Shown here: in pieces, positions 19,830-50,455 of the stretch
How positions within the stretch are numbered: position 1 is the first letter of the stretch
Layout of the letters: each line of letters opens with the position of its first letter
Source: Phymorhynchus buccinoides
Lineage: Eukaryota; Mollusca; Gastropoda; Neogastropoda; Raphitomidae
Assembly (NCBI GenBank): GCA_017654935.2
Contig: CM065699.1
Location: forward strand, 2,711,014 to 2,775,013
DNA: 64,000 bases
Direction of reading: 5' to 3'
Translations under genes and position numbers: made by a program
Notes under the pieces: generated by a model
Databases searched by the model: none
Told to the model about the DNA's origin: nothing
The model's input: only the letters and a program-made list of their open reading frames with translations

Positions 19830-20005
19830 TGTTGTTGTCGTTGTACCCTGGCTAAAAGACTCCAGGGATCATCCCAATCAGCCGAAGCACTTGAACACTA
19901 TGGTACAAATGCATCAGCTAGGACTGAGAACATTACGTGTGTGACCGTTTTTTACTACCCCGCCACGTGGGCAGCCACACTCCGTCTTCGGGGGAGTTTT
20001 ACAAT
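19830..20005 (-). repeat. SINE-like dispersed repeat (GTGGCTGCCCACGTGGCGGGG)
   Basis: On the minus strand it contains GTGGCTGCCCACGTGGCGGG and GGTCACACACGTAA, wording I associate with interspersed repeats of molluscs. A second copy lies at 36,570-36,760. Both have the TACCCTGGCTAAAAGACT, GGATCATCCCAA and GGTACAAATGCATCAGCTA blocks. Confidence 0.6.
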
Positions 20006-20474
20006 GATGGAATGAAACAGACATTACACAGAGTAAAGACGACAAAATAAAAAGTTGAAAAATACTTCACGACAGAATTATAACGCTTCTAATGTGGCCT
20101 AGATACCATCAGCATTCACTCTAAACAATAAATGCTTAAGACGTACGAATCAAGCAGCACTAGATGGCAACCCAAACAAGATCAGTACAACTGTCTTTTC
20201 TCTTTGTTGCCATTCATTCTAAAGGGGCCGCTGCACTGCATGCCATTCGCCCCCAGTGCCATGCCATTTGTGAGGCAGGATTCTCCTCAAATGCTGTCTA
20301 CATGAATCTGACCAAATCCTACTACATGTAGTTATGTTCACTGTGTGTGTAGTCAATCGTACAGGAATCTGATGAAATATCTGAATTTTTGGTTCAGACA
20401 TTTTATTTTGATTCAACGTGAATCTGTAGACTTGGGTCTACTGGAGTATAGTAAGCAAAAATAGTAGAATCATT
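20006..20474. other. Spacer, no gene seen
   Basis: Unique-looking sequence leading into the array at 20,475. Nothing recognised. Confidence 0.4.
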
Positions 20475-21958
20475 TTTAGGCGGAAACATTTCACGTGAAT
20501 CCTGGCTGGCAGACATCGCCACAATGGCACCGCATTGGGATGGAATCCTATGCAGCGTGGCTGGTCCCTAAGACCTAGTGAATTGCATCATAACATTTGC
20601 TGATACTGTTTCTCAAATCTATGGCACCGCATTGGGATGGAATCCTATGCAGTGTGGCTGGTCCCTAGGACCTAGTGAATTGCATCATAACATTTCACGT
20701 GAATCCTGGCTGGCAGACATCGCCACAATGGCACCGCATTGGGATGGAATCCTATGCAGCGTGGCTGGTCCCTAAGACCTAGTGAATTGCATCATAACAT
20801 TTCACGTGAATCCTGGCTGGCAGACATCGCCACAATGGCACCGCATTGGGATGGAATCCTATGCAGCGTGGCTGGTCCCTAAGACCTAGTGAATTGCATC
20901 ATAACATTTCACGTGAATCCTGGCTGGCAGACATCGCCACTATGGCACCGCATTGGAATCGAATCATATGCAGAGTGGCTGGTCCCTAAGACCTAGTGAA
21001 TTGCATCATAGGATTTGCTGATACTGTTTCTCAAATCTATGGCACCGCATTGGAATCGAATCATATGCAGAGTGGCTGGTCCCTAAGACCTAGTGAATTG
21101 CATCATAACATTTGCAGGTGAATACTGTTTCTCAACATCGCCATGGCACCGCATTGGAATCGAATCATATGCAGTGTGGCTGGTCCCTAGTGACCTAGTG
21201 AATTGCATCATAACATTTCACGCAGTGTGAATGGTCCTAGGACTGGCAGACATCGCCACTATGGCACCGCATTGGAATCGAATCATATGCAGTGTGGCTG
21301 GTCCCTAGGACCTAGTGAATTGCATCATAGGATTTGCTGATACTGTTTCTCAAATCTATGGCACCGCATTGGAATCGAATCATATGCAGTGTGGCTGGTC
21401 CCTAGGACCTAGTGAATTGCATCATAGGATTTGCTGATACTGTTTCTCAAATCTATGGCACCGCCTTGAGATCGAATCATATGCAGTGTGGCTGGTCCCT
21501 AAGACCTAGTGAATTGCATCATAGGATTTGCTGATACTGTTTCTCAAATCTATGGCACCGCATTGGAATCGAATCATATGCAGTGTGGCTGGTCCCTAGG
21601 ACCTAGTGAATTGCATCATAACATTTGCTGATACTGTTTCTCAAATCTATGGCACCGCATTGGAATCGAATCATATGCAGAGTGGCTGGTCCCTAAGACC
21701 TAGTGAATTGCATCATAGGATTTGCTGATACTGTTTCTCAAATCTATGGCACCGCCTTGAGATCGAATCATATGCAGTGTGGCTGGTCCCTAGGACCTAG
21801 TGAATTGCATCATAGGATTTGCTGATACTGTTTCTCAAATCTATGGCACGACTATTGGAATCTAATCATAGCAGTTGTGGCTGGTCACTAAGACCTAGTG
21901 AATGCATCCTAGGATTGCCTGACTGTTATATAAACTCTATGGAACAGAATTGGAAAAC
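20475..21958. repeat. Mixed 97-110-bp minisatellite running into the gap
   Basis: Two unit types share GGCACCGCATTGG, GTGGCTGGTCCCTA and CCTAGTGAATTGCATCATA. One continues with a TTCACGTGAATCCTGGCTGG block, the other with TTTGCTGATACTGTTTCTC. They are interleaved. The last unit (21,840-21,958) is full of small indels, as expected for low-coverage consensus beside a gap. No coding origin was recognised. Confidence 0.9.
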
Positions 21959-22458
21959 NNNNNNNNNNNNNNNNNNNNNNNNNNNNNNNNNNNNNNNNNN
22001 NNNNNNNNNNNNNNNNNNNNNNNNNNNNNNNNNNNNNNNNNNNNNNNNNNNNNNNNNNNNNNNNNNNNNNNNNNNNNNNNNNNNNNNNNNNNNNNNNNNN
22101 NNNNNNNNNNNNNNNNNNNNNNNNNNNNNNNNNNNNNNNNNNNNNNNNNNNNNNNNNNNNNNNNNNNNNNNNNNNNNNNNNNNNNNNNNNNNNNNNNNNN
22201 NNNNNNNNNNNNNNNNNNNNNNNNNNNNNNNNNNNNNNNNNNNNNNNNNNNNNNNNNNNNNNNNNNNNNNNNNNNNNNNNNNNNNNNNNNNNNNNNNNNN
22301 NNNNNNNNNNNNNNNNNNNNNNNNNNNNNNNNNNNNNNNNNNNNNNNNNNNNNNNNNNNNNNNNNNNNNNNNNNNNNNNNNNNNNNNNNNNNNNNNNNNN
22401 NNNNNNNNNNNNNNNNNNNNNNNNNNNNNNNNNNNNNNNNNNNNNNNNNNNNNNNNNN
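21959..22458. other. Assembly gap, 500 N
   Basis: Exactly 500 N, probably a placeholder of unknown true size. It ends the array on its left. N-terminal DUS2 exons could be missing here. Confidence 1.
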
Positions 22459-23080
22459 AACCCCAGTTTTTTATACAGTTCTTCGCCACTCCCGTAGCCT
22501 CAGTGGTTTGCTTGCTTGAGAGGTATCACAAGGATGTCAGTCGGGGAGGAACTTCTGTCGTCTCCCTTTCTTTTCTCCCGGAGTTTCCGTGCAAGAAACC
22601 AGTTGGTTATGTTTCCTCTCCCTTGGCCTATTTTTCGAGTCTTCGCTCCGTTCTGGGTTCCTGATGATCGTGATTTCTATCCTCTGCAGTTAGGGCTCTT
22701 CGTTCTTCTGGCTCGTACCAAGTCCTTCAGAGGGCTAAACGTCGCGCTGTTCGTTCCTTAACCCAAAGTACTGCAGCGATGTGGCTAAGGGTACTGTGTC
22801 CGTTGGTTCCTCGAACCTCATTTAAGTTGGGACTATGTCCGTCGCTGGTAGGTTACCTGATAACCCATTCGCGCCACGAGTTCGGGCCATCAGCTCTTAC
22901 CTGGCGGTAGTCAAGGGGTCCCTCGTGTGAGGTTATGGCCGCAGCGTTCTTGGTAGTCGCAGAACTCCTTTCTTCAGTTTTACCTGAGGGATTTCTCCGC
23001 TCAGGGCGAAGACGACTCCTTTTCCATCTAGAAGGTGGTCGTTTCGCAGGTCCAGGTCTCCTTGTAGTGTGAGTTCCGGT
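22459..23080 (+). pseudogene. Possible DIRS-like tyrosine recombinase remnant
   Basis: Across shifting plus-strand frames one reads LARTKSFRG near 22,715, a stretch near 22,760 and FLQFYLRDF near 22,980. That order resembles the C-terminal part of the tyrosine recombinase of DIRS retroelements. No catalytic Tyr or His is assigned with certainty. The link is from motif memory and is weak. Confidence 0.3.
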
Positions 23081-23284
23081 GTTTTTTGTGCCTCTGTTTT
23101 TTGTCTGTGTTCTTTGGTATATCATTGACATGTCTGTTTGGGGGTGTTTATTTGCATATTTTCAGGGATGTTGTTCATCTTTCGGGGGATTCTCTTAGGA
23201 GTGTTTCCCTCTTTTACTGATATGCTTTTAGGGTTGTTGGTGTGTCAGTTGGCACGCATCACCCTCCACCACGGTGGTAATCTG

Positions 23285-23655
23285 CAGTTTTTTTGAGTGT
23301 TGGTATAGTATGATTAAATTAGATTGGTGGATTTTGATTAATCCTAATATCTATTTAATTTAATAATTACCAACACTCAAAACAAAAAATGTACCCTCCC
23401 AGCTTCCCTCCTGATGCGGGGCTGTAAAATTACACGAATGACATATCCGGTGTCCCAAGGGTGCGCGTCATACACGGAAGTAAGGGGAGTCACTCCCGCT
23501 ACTCCCTGCAGTATGGGTGCAGTCCCTTGGGGCCACTTTCGTTTTAAGCTATGTGCTAGGGTAAGGTTCCAGGTTGTTTTTGGCTAATGCAGTTGTTTTG
23601 AGTGTTGTTAAGTATTAAATTAAATATATAGTAGGATTAATCAAAATCCACCATT
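23285..23655. repeat. Inverted and direct repeats, possible element terminus
   Basis: At 23,289-23,390 the arms TTTTGAGTGTTGGTA and TACCAACACTCAAAA face each other around GGATTTTGATTAATCC. A related copy (TTTTGAGTGTTGTTAAG ... GGATTAATCAAAATCCACC) lies at 23,594-23,652. Such a palindrome plus a repeated copy would fit the unusual termini of a DIRS-like element. Confidence 0.5.
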
Positions 23656-24090
23656 TAGCTGCAAGTCAATGAAAAACTTACTATATATTAATACTGAAGC
23701 AATTAACAGCAGGTCATTGAAAGGAAAGCCACAAGCAATTTTCTGTATCCAGGTTAATGGAAAACTTTTGGCGGAAAAATGGCATGTGAGGAAAGAGCTT
23801 TAACAACAAATAAAAATACATCCACCACATGGTGCATTTGATAAATGGTGAAATATGGTAGAACATTTTGACTTTCCCTACTTATACTTTGTGTACTATT
23901 TTGAATGGATTTTCGTGTTAAAAAACATCTTATCTTTCATGTTTATAAATGATAATCTTTAATGTGGTCTCTAAATATTCAAAAAAGTGCTATTAAATGT
24001 GTAGCTTGATGCAATGTTCTTTATCTGGAAATAAAATTTGGACTTGACTATTCAATGTGTTTTCTACACTCACCATAACTGGAACTTTAG
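23656..24090. other. AT-rich spacer, no gene seen
   Basis: AT-rich unique-looking sequence without a recognisable gene or RNA. Confidence 0.4.
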
Positions 24091-24655
24091 ATTACTCCAC
24101 AACTGATGGTACAGAAAAAGTTCGACTGTCCTCAGGAAATAGGACCGTCTTGTATTCATTAGAAAGTGCCTTGCTGTCTCTCTGATTCAGTTTCCAACTG
24201 TATAATTTTCTTAGAATGGTCAGTCTCCTCACTCCCTCTCTCTCCGCCGTCTATCCTCGCATCCCTTGCTCTAAGTCTCTAGTTAAACATACTCTCTTAA
24301 GCTTAACTGTGGAAGAGAAAATGTCTCTATCTGCATCCCTATTGGGAATCTCGCTCTCCCCTTCTCTCTAACTCTCTCTCATCCTCTAGCCCTTCTCTCT
24401 CTTGTCTTCTGAATCTTGTAAAAATATGATCTAACCATGGCTGATGGTACAGTGGTGCTTTCATGACATGTCCTCAGGAAAAGGACTCGTCTGGTATTTC
24501 AGGACCAGCTGGCTGTCTCGCTCTTTCTTCTGTCTCTCTCGTCTCTCTCTTGATACCTCTGAATCTGGGAACGACAGATTACACTAGGCTGATGGTACAG
24601 TGGTGTTCAGGGACAATGTCCTAGGGAAAAGGACTCGTCTGGTATTCAACTGGTG
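24091..24655. repeat. Degenerate repeat of about 150 bp, 3 copies, with CT-rich spacers
   Basis: Three copies of CTGATGGTACAG, GTCCT(C/A)(A/G)GGAAA and GTCT(G/T)GTATT are separated by CTCTCT-rich text. They differ by many small indels. Confidence 0.6.
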
Positions 24656-25262
24656 ACTGACTCTCTCTCTCTCTCTCTCTCCTCTCTCCTCTTCCCTCTC
24701 GTCTTTTTAGGTGCTCTCTCTTTCTCCTCTCATCTCTCATGCGCCTTTTTGAAAACTCGACTAGCCCGGCGTTGGGTCTCTCACTTCCCTCTCCTCGTCG
24801 TCCCATCCTCGTCTCATCTCTCCTCCGTCTCTCCGTCTATCTCTCTCTACTCTCGCTCGTCTCTCTCTCTCTTTCTCTGTCTCTCCCCTCCCTCTCTCTC
24901 TCTCCTCTCTATCTCAGATCTCTCTCTCTCGCCTCTTCCTCCCCGTCTCTCCTCTCTCTCTCTCCTCTCTCTCTCTCTCCTCTCTATCGCTCTCTCTCTC
25001 TCTCTCTCTTTTTTTTCTCTTTCTCTCTCTCTCTCTCTACATCTCTCTCTCACTCTCTCTCTCCTTTCTCTTACGTCCTCCCTCACTCTCTCTCTCTCTC
25101 TCGTCTCTCACACTCTCTCTCTCTTCCTAAAAACTCTCCGTCTCTTCTCTCTCCCTGCTGAAGTCTGTCTGTCTGAATCTCTCTCCCTCTCCTCTCTCTC
25201 CTACTCCTCTCCTCTCTCTCTCTCTCTCTCTCCTCTCTCTTCTCTCTACTCTCTCTACTATC
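24656..25262. repeat. CT-rich low-complexity tract
   Basis: About 600 bp of (CT)n with interruptions. Open frames through it (Ser/Leu-rich on plus, Arg/Glu-rich on minus) have no coding meaning. The irregular interruptions look partly like sequencing noise. Confidence 0.9.
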
Positions 25263-25446
25263 TTTTTTTCCATCACTTCGATTTCCATCCTTAGAAGCTA
25301 TTGAAACAAGTTTGTTTATTATATGAACTTTTTGTTTTTTGCTTTTAATAATTTAGGATTTTGCTTATGAAAGTGATCGTACAAAGTACTCTGTAATTAT
25401 CCCTTTTCTTTAAAACATCGTTATTTTATATTAACATTTTCTACAG

Positions 25447-44411
<18,965 letters not shown>

Positions 44412-44835
44412 TGGTAGCACTGCAGACTGTGACGACAGCCGCACAGAAGGACATCCATCTGCTGACTCTGAGAGTGCTGTGATCGTTCAGGGAAAGGGGG
44501 ACATGTCGTCTTTGTGATGGTAGCACTGCAGACTGTGACGACAGCCGCACAGAAGGACATCCACCTGCTGTGGACTCTTGAGAGTGCTGTGATCGTTCAG
44601 GGAAAGGGGGACATGTCGTCTTTGTGATGGTAGCACTGCAGACTGTGACGACAGCCGCACAGAAGGACATCCACCTGCTGTGGACTCTTGAGAGTGCTGT
44701 GATCGTTCAGGGAAAGGGGGACATGTCGTCTTTGTGATGGTAGCACTGCAGACTGTGACGACAGCCGCACAGAAGGACATCCACCTGCTGTGGACTCTTG
44801 AGAGTGCTGTGATCGTTCAGGGAAAGGGGGACGGC

Positions 44836-45375
44836 ATGTCGTCGTCGTCACGAAGTGCCCGCTACTGGGAGTGTCGACATGCCAGACACTGACGGTGCAG
44901 GAAAGAATTTATCTGCCGCGACCGACACTTCTGGGAATTGTGTGACTGCAGGGGGGAAACAGGAGGGTGTGTCATCACGAAAATGCTGAGAGGGTGGAAG
45001 GGTGTGATGAGAGTTTGGACAAAAATGTGGCTAGCTGATGGAGCATATGCAGGGGCTAAGGGGGGGGGGGGGGGGGGGGTGGAGATGTTTGAGTGGTGTT
45101 ATTTTCTTCTTTGATGAACTGTCTTTCCACAGCAAAATAATATCAGGTGAGTAATTTTAATCTTAATCTTAGGGTGTGGTAAATATCTAGGGGTGTGAAA
45201 GTGCTTGTGCATCATTATTTGTTGAGAAATGTACCCACAGCGCTATGCTGGGTCATAACTGTTGTTGTTTTCTTTTCAACCCACAACTGTAATGTCAGAT
45301 TTTCCAAGCGTTTAGAGATCTGTATAAGGAATGATCTTTGTTTGAGGTAATGTGGTTATAAATTAACATTATCTA
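44836..45375 (+). other. DUS2 3' flank, probable former coding end and 3' UTR
   Basis: After the array the frame of the last unit reads MSSSSRSARYWECRHARH and then a stop (about 44,895). A poly-G run lies at 45,061-45,079. No clear polyadenylation signal was assigned. Confidence 0.4.
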
Positions 45376-45404
45376 TAACTTGGTTTAGTTCAATCACTTT
45401 GTAG

Positions 45405-45845
45405 ATTTTGCATTATTGATCACACAGCTCTCTGCTTTTTCCTGACAGTGACACATACAAGTTACTTACATCATCCTTGATTGTTGATCACACAGCTCTC
45501 TGCTTTTTCCTGACAGTGACATATACAAGTTGCTTACATCAACCTTGATTGTTGATCACACAGCTCTCTACTTTTTCCTGACAGTGACATATACAAGTTG
45601 CTTACATCGTCCTTGATTGTTGATCACACAGCTGTCTACTTTCTCCTGACAGTGACACATACTAGTTACTTACATCATCCTTGATTGTTGATCACACAGC
45701 TGTCTACTTTCTCCTGACAGTGACACATACTAGTTGCTTACATCGTCCTTGATTGTTGATCACACAGCTCTCTGCTTTTTCCTGACAGTGACACGTACTA
45801 GTTGCTTACATCGTCCTTGATTGTTGATCACACAGCTCTCTGTGT
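45405..45845. repeat. 77-bp minisatellite, 6 units
   Basis: Unit with TTGATCACACAGCT, TTTTTCCTGACAGTGACA and CTTACATC(A/G)TCCTTGATTG. It contains a CTGACAG that looks like a splice acceptor. Its origin could be a lost exon boundary, but no coding sequence was recognised. Confidence 0.93.
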
Positions 45846-46305
45846 GGCTCTTTGTCTGGTGTGAGAAATGCTCTTTGAGGCCCTGGGACTTGTAAAGGGT
45901 GAATGGGGTTGGGTCTGCCCCCCATCTCCAGTCCCATGAGCGATGTCGATGTCCTCTTTCAAGATTGTTGCACCAATGTTCTGATTTAAAATGTTGATGT
46001 CATAACTTTTAATCTCAGCGCCCTGGAATGATGGTCTTTGGTTTAGACAACTTCGAAGCAAGTGAGGCCTTTCGGTGGCTGACAGATGCGAGCAAATACT
46101 AGGTCTTTGTTGATCTTACGATATGCGTAATTGTCTCTGTCTTATCTGCACAAATCTACATAGCAGTTGGTTTAGACAAGTCGGGTAAGATATATCTAGA
46201 CCATTTTCTCGGATTGAGTCCAACAGGTCTCTTTTAAATTTAATAAGAAGAAAATCGATAAGTTCTCCGTTTTCCTTTAACAATGAAAGGGTTAACTGAG
46301 TAGGT
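45846..46305. other. Spacer, no gene seen
   Basis: Unique-looking sequence. Nothing recognised on either strand. Confidence 0.4.
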
Positions 46306-46710
46306 CACTCCAGAACCCCAGTGGCAAAGCTGAAGAAGGTCCTAAGGCTGCCAAAGACCCACCCAGGCATCCTTGCAAGGAGTTAAGCTCCAGAACCCCA
46401 GTGGCAAAGCTGAAGAAGGCCCTAAGGCTGCCAAAGACCCACCCAGACATCCTTGCAAGGAGTTAAGCTCCAGAACCCCAGTGGCAAAGCTGAAGAAGGT
46501 CCTAAGGCTGCCAAAGACCCACCCAGGCATCCTTGCAAGGAGTTAAGCTCCAGAACCCCAGTGGCAAAGCTGAAGAAGGTCCTAAGGCTGCCAAAGACCC
46601 ACCCAGGCATCCTTGCAAGGAGTTAAGCTCCAGAACCCCAGTGGCAAAGCTGAAGAAGGTCCTAAGGCTGCCAAAGACCCACCCAGGCATCCTTGCAAGG
46701 AGTTAAGCTC
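46306..46710. repeat. 80-bp minisatellite, 5 units
   Basis: Nearly identical 80-bp units with CTCCAGAACCCCAGTGGCAA, GGTCCTAAGGCTGCCAAAGA and CATCCTTGCAAGGAGTTAAG. The coding origin, if any, is unknown. Confidence 0.97.
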
Positions 46711-46989
46711 CTCTACTACTGAGTACCGGTAGGAATTTTTGCGTCATGAAGACTAGCTCTTTCTGAGTCAGTTGTCTGACAGCGAATGTTGACCGTCTTC
46801 TACAAGAAAAATAAAGAAGAATGTCCAGGTTGATTGCTTGGCTCAATTCTGATCCCAGCCCCGACACCTACATCATGTACAATGGAATACGTTGTTTAAG
46901 TTTAACGAAGACTTATAGATCAGTTCATCTAGATGAGTGATGGCACAGCTGATTGGTCGGTCGACTGTTTTCATCGCATGTCACAACAA

Positions 46990-48035
46990 CGGTGCAGATA
47001 ACTGCACATAATAATAATAATAATAATGGGAATTTATATAGCGCTCTTTCTCACATGAGCTCAGTGCGCTTTACATTGATAACAAGAACATTAAAGGCAA
47101 ACAAATAATTAATCATTAGAAAGTAAAATAAGCACGTTGCTTACACACAACGTTCTCTTACTTCCTTACTCACACACACACACACGCACACATACACACA
47201 CATGCATGCGCACACTCGCACACAATTAATTATACAAGTAAAATAGTTACAACATGAACATTCTAAGAAGAAACATAGAGACCACATTCACATTCCCAAT
47301 CAAGTTTGAATACAATACTGCAACTTGAAATAAAATCATACTGCCATCGACATACCAATTACATGACTAATTATAATAGACAAATTTTGCAAAAACAAAA
47401 ATACCCTTCTACCTCATTTACAAGCATTTAAAGTTTACAAGACGTAGACATTCTACATACAAAATACGAATAATAAAATAATTGTAAATACATTTTTTAC
47501 AAGATTTCTGCAATCAAACGGACCCCCCCCCCCCACACACACACACACACACACACCTCACACACAAACACTAATCAATCATAATATGTCCGAAACAAGT
47601 GAGTTTTAAGGGCAGAGTGAAAGGCGGAGATAGAGTCAGATGAGCGGACATGTTGTGGGAGGGAATTCCATAAGTGAGGTGCTAAATAGTAGAAAGATCG
47701 TTCACCAAACGATTTCGTGTGGACCCGAGGAACCTTGAGTGTGCAGCAGTCAGAGGAAGAACGTAGGGAGCAAGCAGGTAAGTAGACAGTTACTAGTTCA
47801 GAGAGATAGACGGGACCAGAGGAGTGAACAGCACCGAAACAAAGGCAAGCAATTTTATACTTGATTCTAGCCTCTACTGGAAGCCAGTGCAAGTTACGAA
47901 GATGAGGTGTTATATGATCAGAACGTGGAATCTTGAGAGTGAGGCGTGCTGCACTGTTTTGCAGTTTTTGAACACGTTGCAGGAGATACTTAGGACAGCC
48001 AGTAGATTATCTGCGTAGCAACTAGATATTACTCA
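46990..48035 (-). mobile_element. CR1/L2-like LINE, 3' end of RT and 3' tail
   Basis: On the minus strand the C-terminal part of a reverse transcriptase reads LLQRVQKLQNSAARLTLKI, then LRNLHWLPVEARIKYKIACL, VPRVHTKSFGERSFYYLAP and HLWNSLPQHVRSS, to a stop at 47,575. About 560 bp of 3' UTR follow, ending GCGCTATATAAATTCCC and (ATT)n at about 47,010. The 5' end is truncated at about 48,035. The tail wording recurs elsewhere in the window. Confidence 0.8.
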
Positions 48036-48059
48036 ACGCCATCCATTTAACACATCACA

Positions 48060-49215
48060 TGATCAGGTTTTAAAGCGGTGATCACCTGATGTGGATGTAG
48101 TTGTCAGCAGGGCTTTGTTCAGCAACACGCCTTGTCCTGACCCATTCTCTTCACTGCTGTCTGGTTGTAGCGGTGACCACCTGATGTGGATGTAGTTGTC
48201 AGCAGGGCTTTGTTCAGCAACACGCCTTGTCCTGACCCATTCTCTTCACTGCTGTCTGGTTGTCAGCAGGGCTTTGTTCAGCAACACGCCTTGTCCTGAC
48301 CCATTCTCTTCACTGCTGTCTGGTTGTAGCGGTGACCACCTGATGTGGATGTAATTGTCAGCAGGGCTTTGTTCAACAACACGCCTTGTCCTGACCCATT
48401 CTCTTCACTGCTGTCTGGTTGTAGCGGTGACCACCTGATGTGGATGTAATTGTCAGCAGGGCTTTGTTCAACAACACGCCTTGTCCTGACCCATTCTCTT
48501 CACTGCTGTCTGGTTGTCAGCAGGGCTTTGTTCAGCAACACGCCTTGTCCTGACCCATTCTCTTCACTGCTGTCTGGTTGTCAGCAGGGCTTTGTTCAGC
48601 AACACACCTTGTCCTGACCCATTCTCTTCACTGCTGTCTGGTTGTCAGCAGGGCTTTGTTCAGCAACACGCCTTGTCCTGACCCATTCTCTTCACTGCTG
48701 TCTGGTTGTCAGCAGGGCTTTGTTCAGCAACACACCTTGTCCTGACCCATTCTCTTCACTGCTGTCTGGTTGTAGCGGTGACCACCTGATGTGGATGTAG
48801 TTGTCAGCAGGGCTTTGTTCAACAACACGCCTTGTCCTGACCCATTCTCTTCACTGCTGTCTGGTTGTAGCGGTGACCACCTGATGTGGATGTAGTTGTC
48901 AGCAGGGCTTTGTTCAACAACACGCCTTGTCCTGACCCATTCTCTTCACTGCTGTCTGGTTGTAGCGGTGACCACCTGATGTGGATGTAGTTGTCAGCAG
49001 GGCTTTGTTCAACAACACGCCTTGTCCTGACCCATTCTCTTCACTGCTGTCTGGTTGTAGCGGTGACCACCTGATGTGGATGTAGTTGTCAGCAGGGCTT
49101 TGTTCAGCAACACGCCTTGTCCTGACCCATTCTCTTCACTGCTGTCTGGTTGTAGCGGTGACCACCTGATGTGGATGTAGTTGACAGCAGGGCTTTGTTC
49201 AGCAACATGACTTGT
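48060..49215. repeat. 95/66-bp minisatellite, about 13 units
   Basis: Two unit types share GTCAGCAGGGCTTTGTTCA, AACACGCCTTGTCCTGACCC and TTCACTGCTGTCTGGTTGT. The long type adds AGCGGTGACCACCTGATGTG and GATGTAGTT. On the minus strand, the right-hand edge reads KILRTSHVAEQSPAV, possibly the end of a lost gene. Confidence 0.93.
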
Positions 49216-49269
49216 TCGAAGTATTTTAACCAAAAACTTTGATCTAGTTTTACCTTCAAGTGTTTTTAT

Positions 49270-49345
49270 CCCTTTTTAATACGTGGTGAGATGTAACGTG
49301 GTGAGATGCAACGTGGTGACAGCCCTGATATGGCCTTTGTTGCCA
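49270..49345. repeat. Dispersed ACGTGGTGAGATG repeat
   Basis: Three ACGTGGTGA(GATG) steps followed by GCCCTGATATGGCCTTTG, as at 3,488 and 59,750. Truncated after the GTTG. Confidence 0.6.
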
Positions 49346-49870
49346 TGGTTTGAGCAACAGAAGAGGACGCTACTGTTGCCGCTGCCCCACTGCATGGCAC
49401 TGGCATCAAACATCTCACGGTGAGCCAGCCATGGTTTGAGCAACAGAAGAGGACGCTACTGTTGCCGCTGCCCCACTGCATGGCAATGTGTACGCAAATG
49501 TGTGCAGAGTATGCACGGCGCCTTTCCTTAATCTTCTCCTCAACTGCAAACCCTCATTTGTGTAGTTCTCAGGCGTGAAGTGCTTTGAACACAACAGTGT
49601 GTTTTCACGCGGCACAAAGCTTGGCCAGAGAATTGATACACGAACAAAGTCGATCCAGTGACTTCTTGTAGGCCTATCACTGTCCTTAGGAAATCTATGC
49701 AGACTCACGCCGTCCCATTTGAACACAGCAATGTGTTTTCACGCAGCACAAAGCTTGGCCATTGAATTGATACACGAACAAAGTCGATCCAGTGACTTCT
49801 TGTAGGCCTATCACTGTCCTTAGGAAATCTATGCAAGCTCACGCCGTCCTGTTCGGATGAGGAATACAAC
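49340..49870 (-). pseudogene. THAP-domain fragment, partly duplicated
   Basis: On the minus strand, GVSLHRFPKDSDR, HWIDFVRVSI, PSFVPRENTLLCSKHF and LRRRLRKGAV match the second half of a THAP (C2CH) DNA-binding domain, including the CSKHF with Cys and His. It is preceded by a truncated second copy (49,735-49,862) of the first half, so about 120 bp are duplicated in tandem. The 3' part reads AAATVASSSVAQTMA and is also duplicated (49,342-49,400 and 49,427-49,485). THAP domains occur in P-like transposases and in host factors; which one this was is unclear. Confidence 0.6.
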
Positions 49871-50164
49871 ACACAGTGACGGTGATAGTATCATTTGTGT
49901 CGTTTTGAATGATTGTTTTCATCCATGACAGATTAAACGCACTCACAAAAAGCTAATCAAAATGTTGATTGTGACAAAAACGAAGGGTGATTGCCAGGCG
50001 TTCTCCTGGAGTTATTGCCCTCCTCATCGCCGTGTCCTGGCTCGAATCAGGGGTTCAACCCTTCCAAGCACTTCGTTGAAGTTCTCATATGTCATTCTCA
50101 AGAATGTTTTAGATGCCCATGGATCCTCTCTACCAACTCCTGCACCAAAGTGATGAAGGCACCC
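49871..50164. other. Spacer, no gene seen
   Basis: Unique-looking sequence between the THAP and RT fragments. Nothing recognised. Confidence 0.4.
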
Positions 50165-50168
50165 AGGT

Positions 50169-50455
50169 TTAATATTGTGTGTGAATGTCTAATGAATTAC
50201 TACCACAAGACCTGTTAAAAACTTTAGTATCAGCAGCAAAAATTTTGCAGGATGATTCGACACATTCAGGTAAATAATTGATAAAAATAGTGAACAACGT
50301 AGGTCCTAGGATGCTCCCCTGGGGGATCCCACTAAGTACCTCAGCCTCTGATGAATATTTATCCCCAACTCTGACTCTCTGTGTTCTATTGGTCAACAAA
50401 TCTTTAATCCAATCTTTAATGTGAGACCTTAGCACTGCCAGATTGATCACAAGAG
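50169..50455 (-). pseudogene. RT palm fragment of a CR1/Jockey-type LINE, active site altered
   Basis: On the minus strand the core reads WIKDLLTNRTQRVRVGD, SGIPQGSILGPTLFTIFIN and KIFAADTKVF. The usual catalytic box of this clade is F-A-D-D; here the first Asp codon is GCT (Ala). The fragment begins at a GA microsatellite (50,453-50,475) and lacks fingers and thumb. Dead LINE remnant. Confidence 0.75.

Noticed and set aside
21819..22664. Open frames through the N gap
   Set aside because: Unknown bases only; not evidence for coding.
24653..25294. Ser/Leu-rich and Arg/Glu-rich open frames
   Set aside because: Translation of a CT-rich low-complexity tract; no gene.
12871..25446. N-terminal DUS2 exons
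   Set aside because: I read this stretch for the conserved N-terminal FMN-site wording and found no convincing match. They may lie in the gap or left of the arrays, or be absent.
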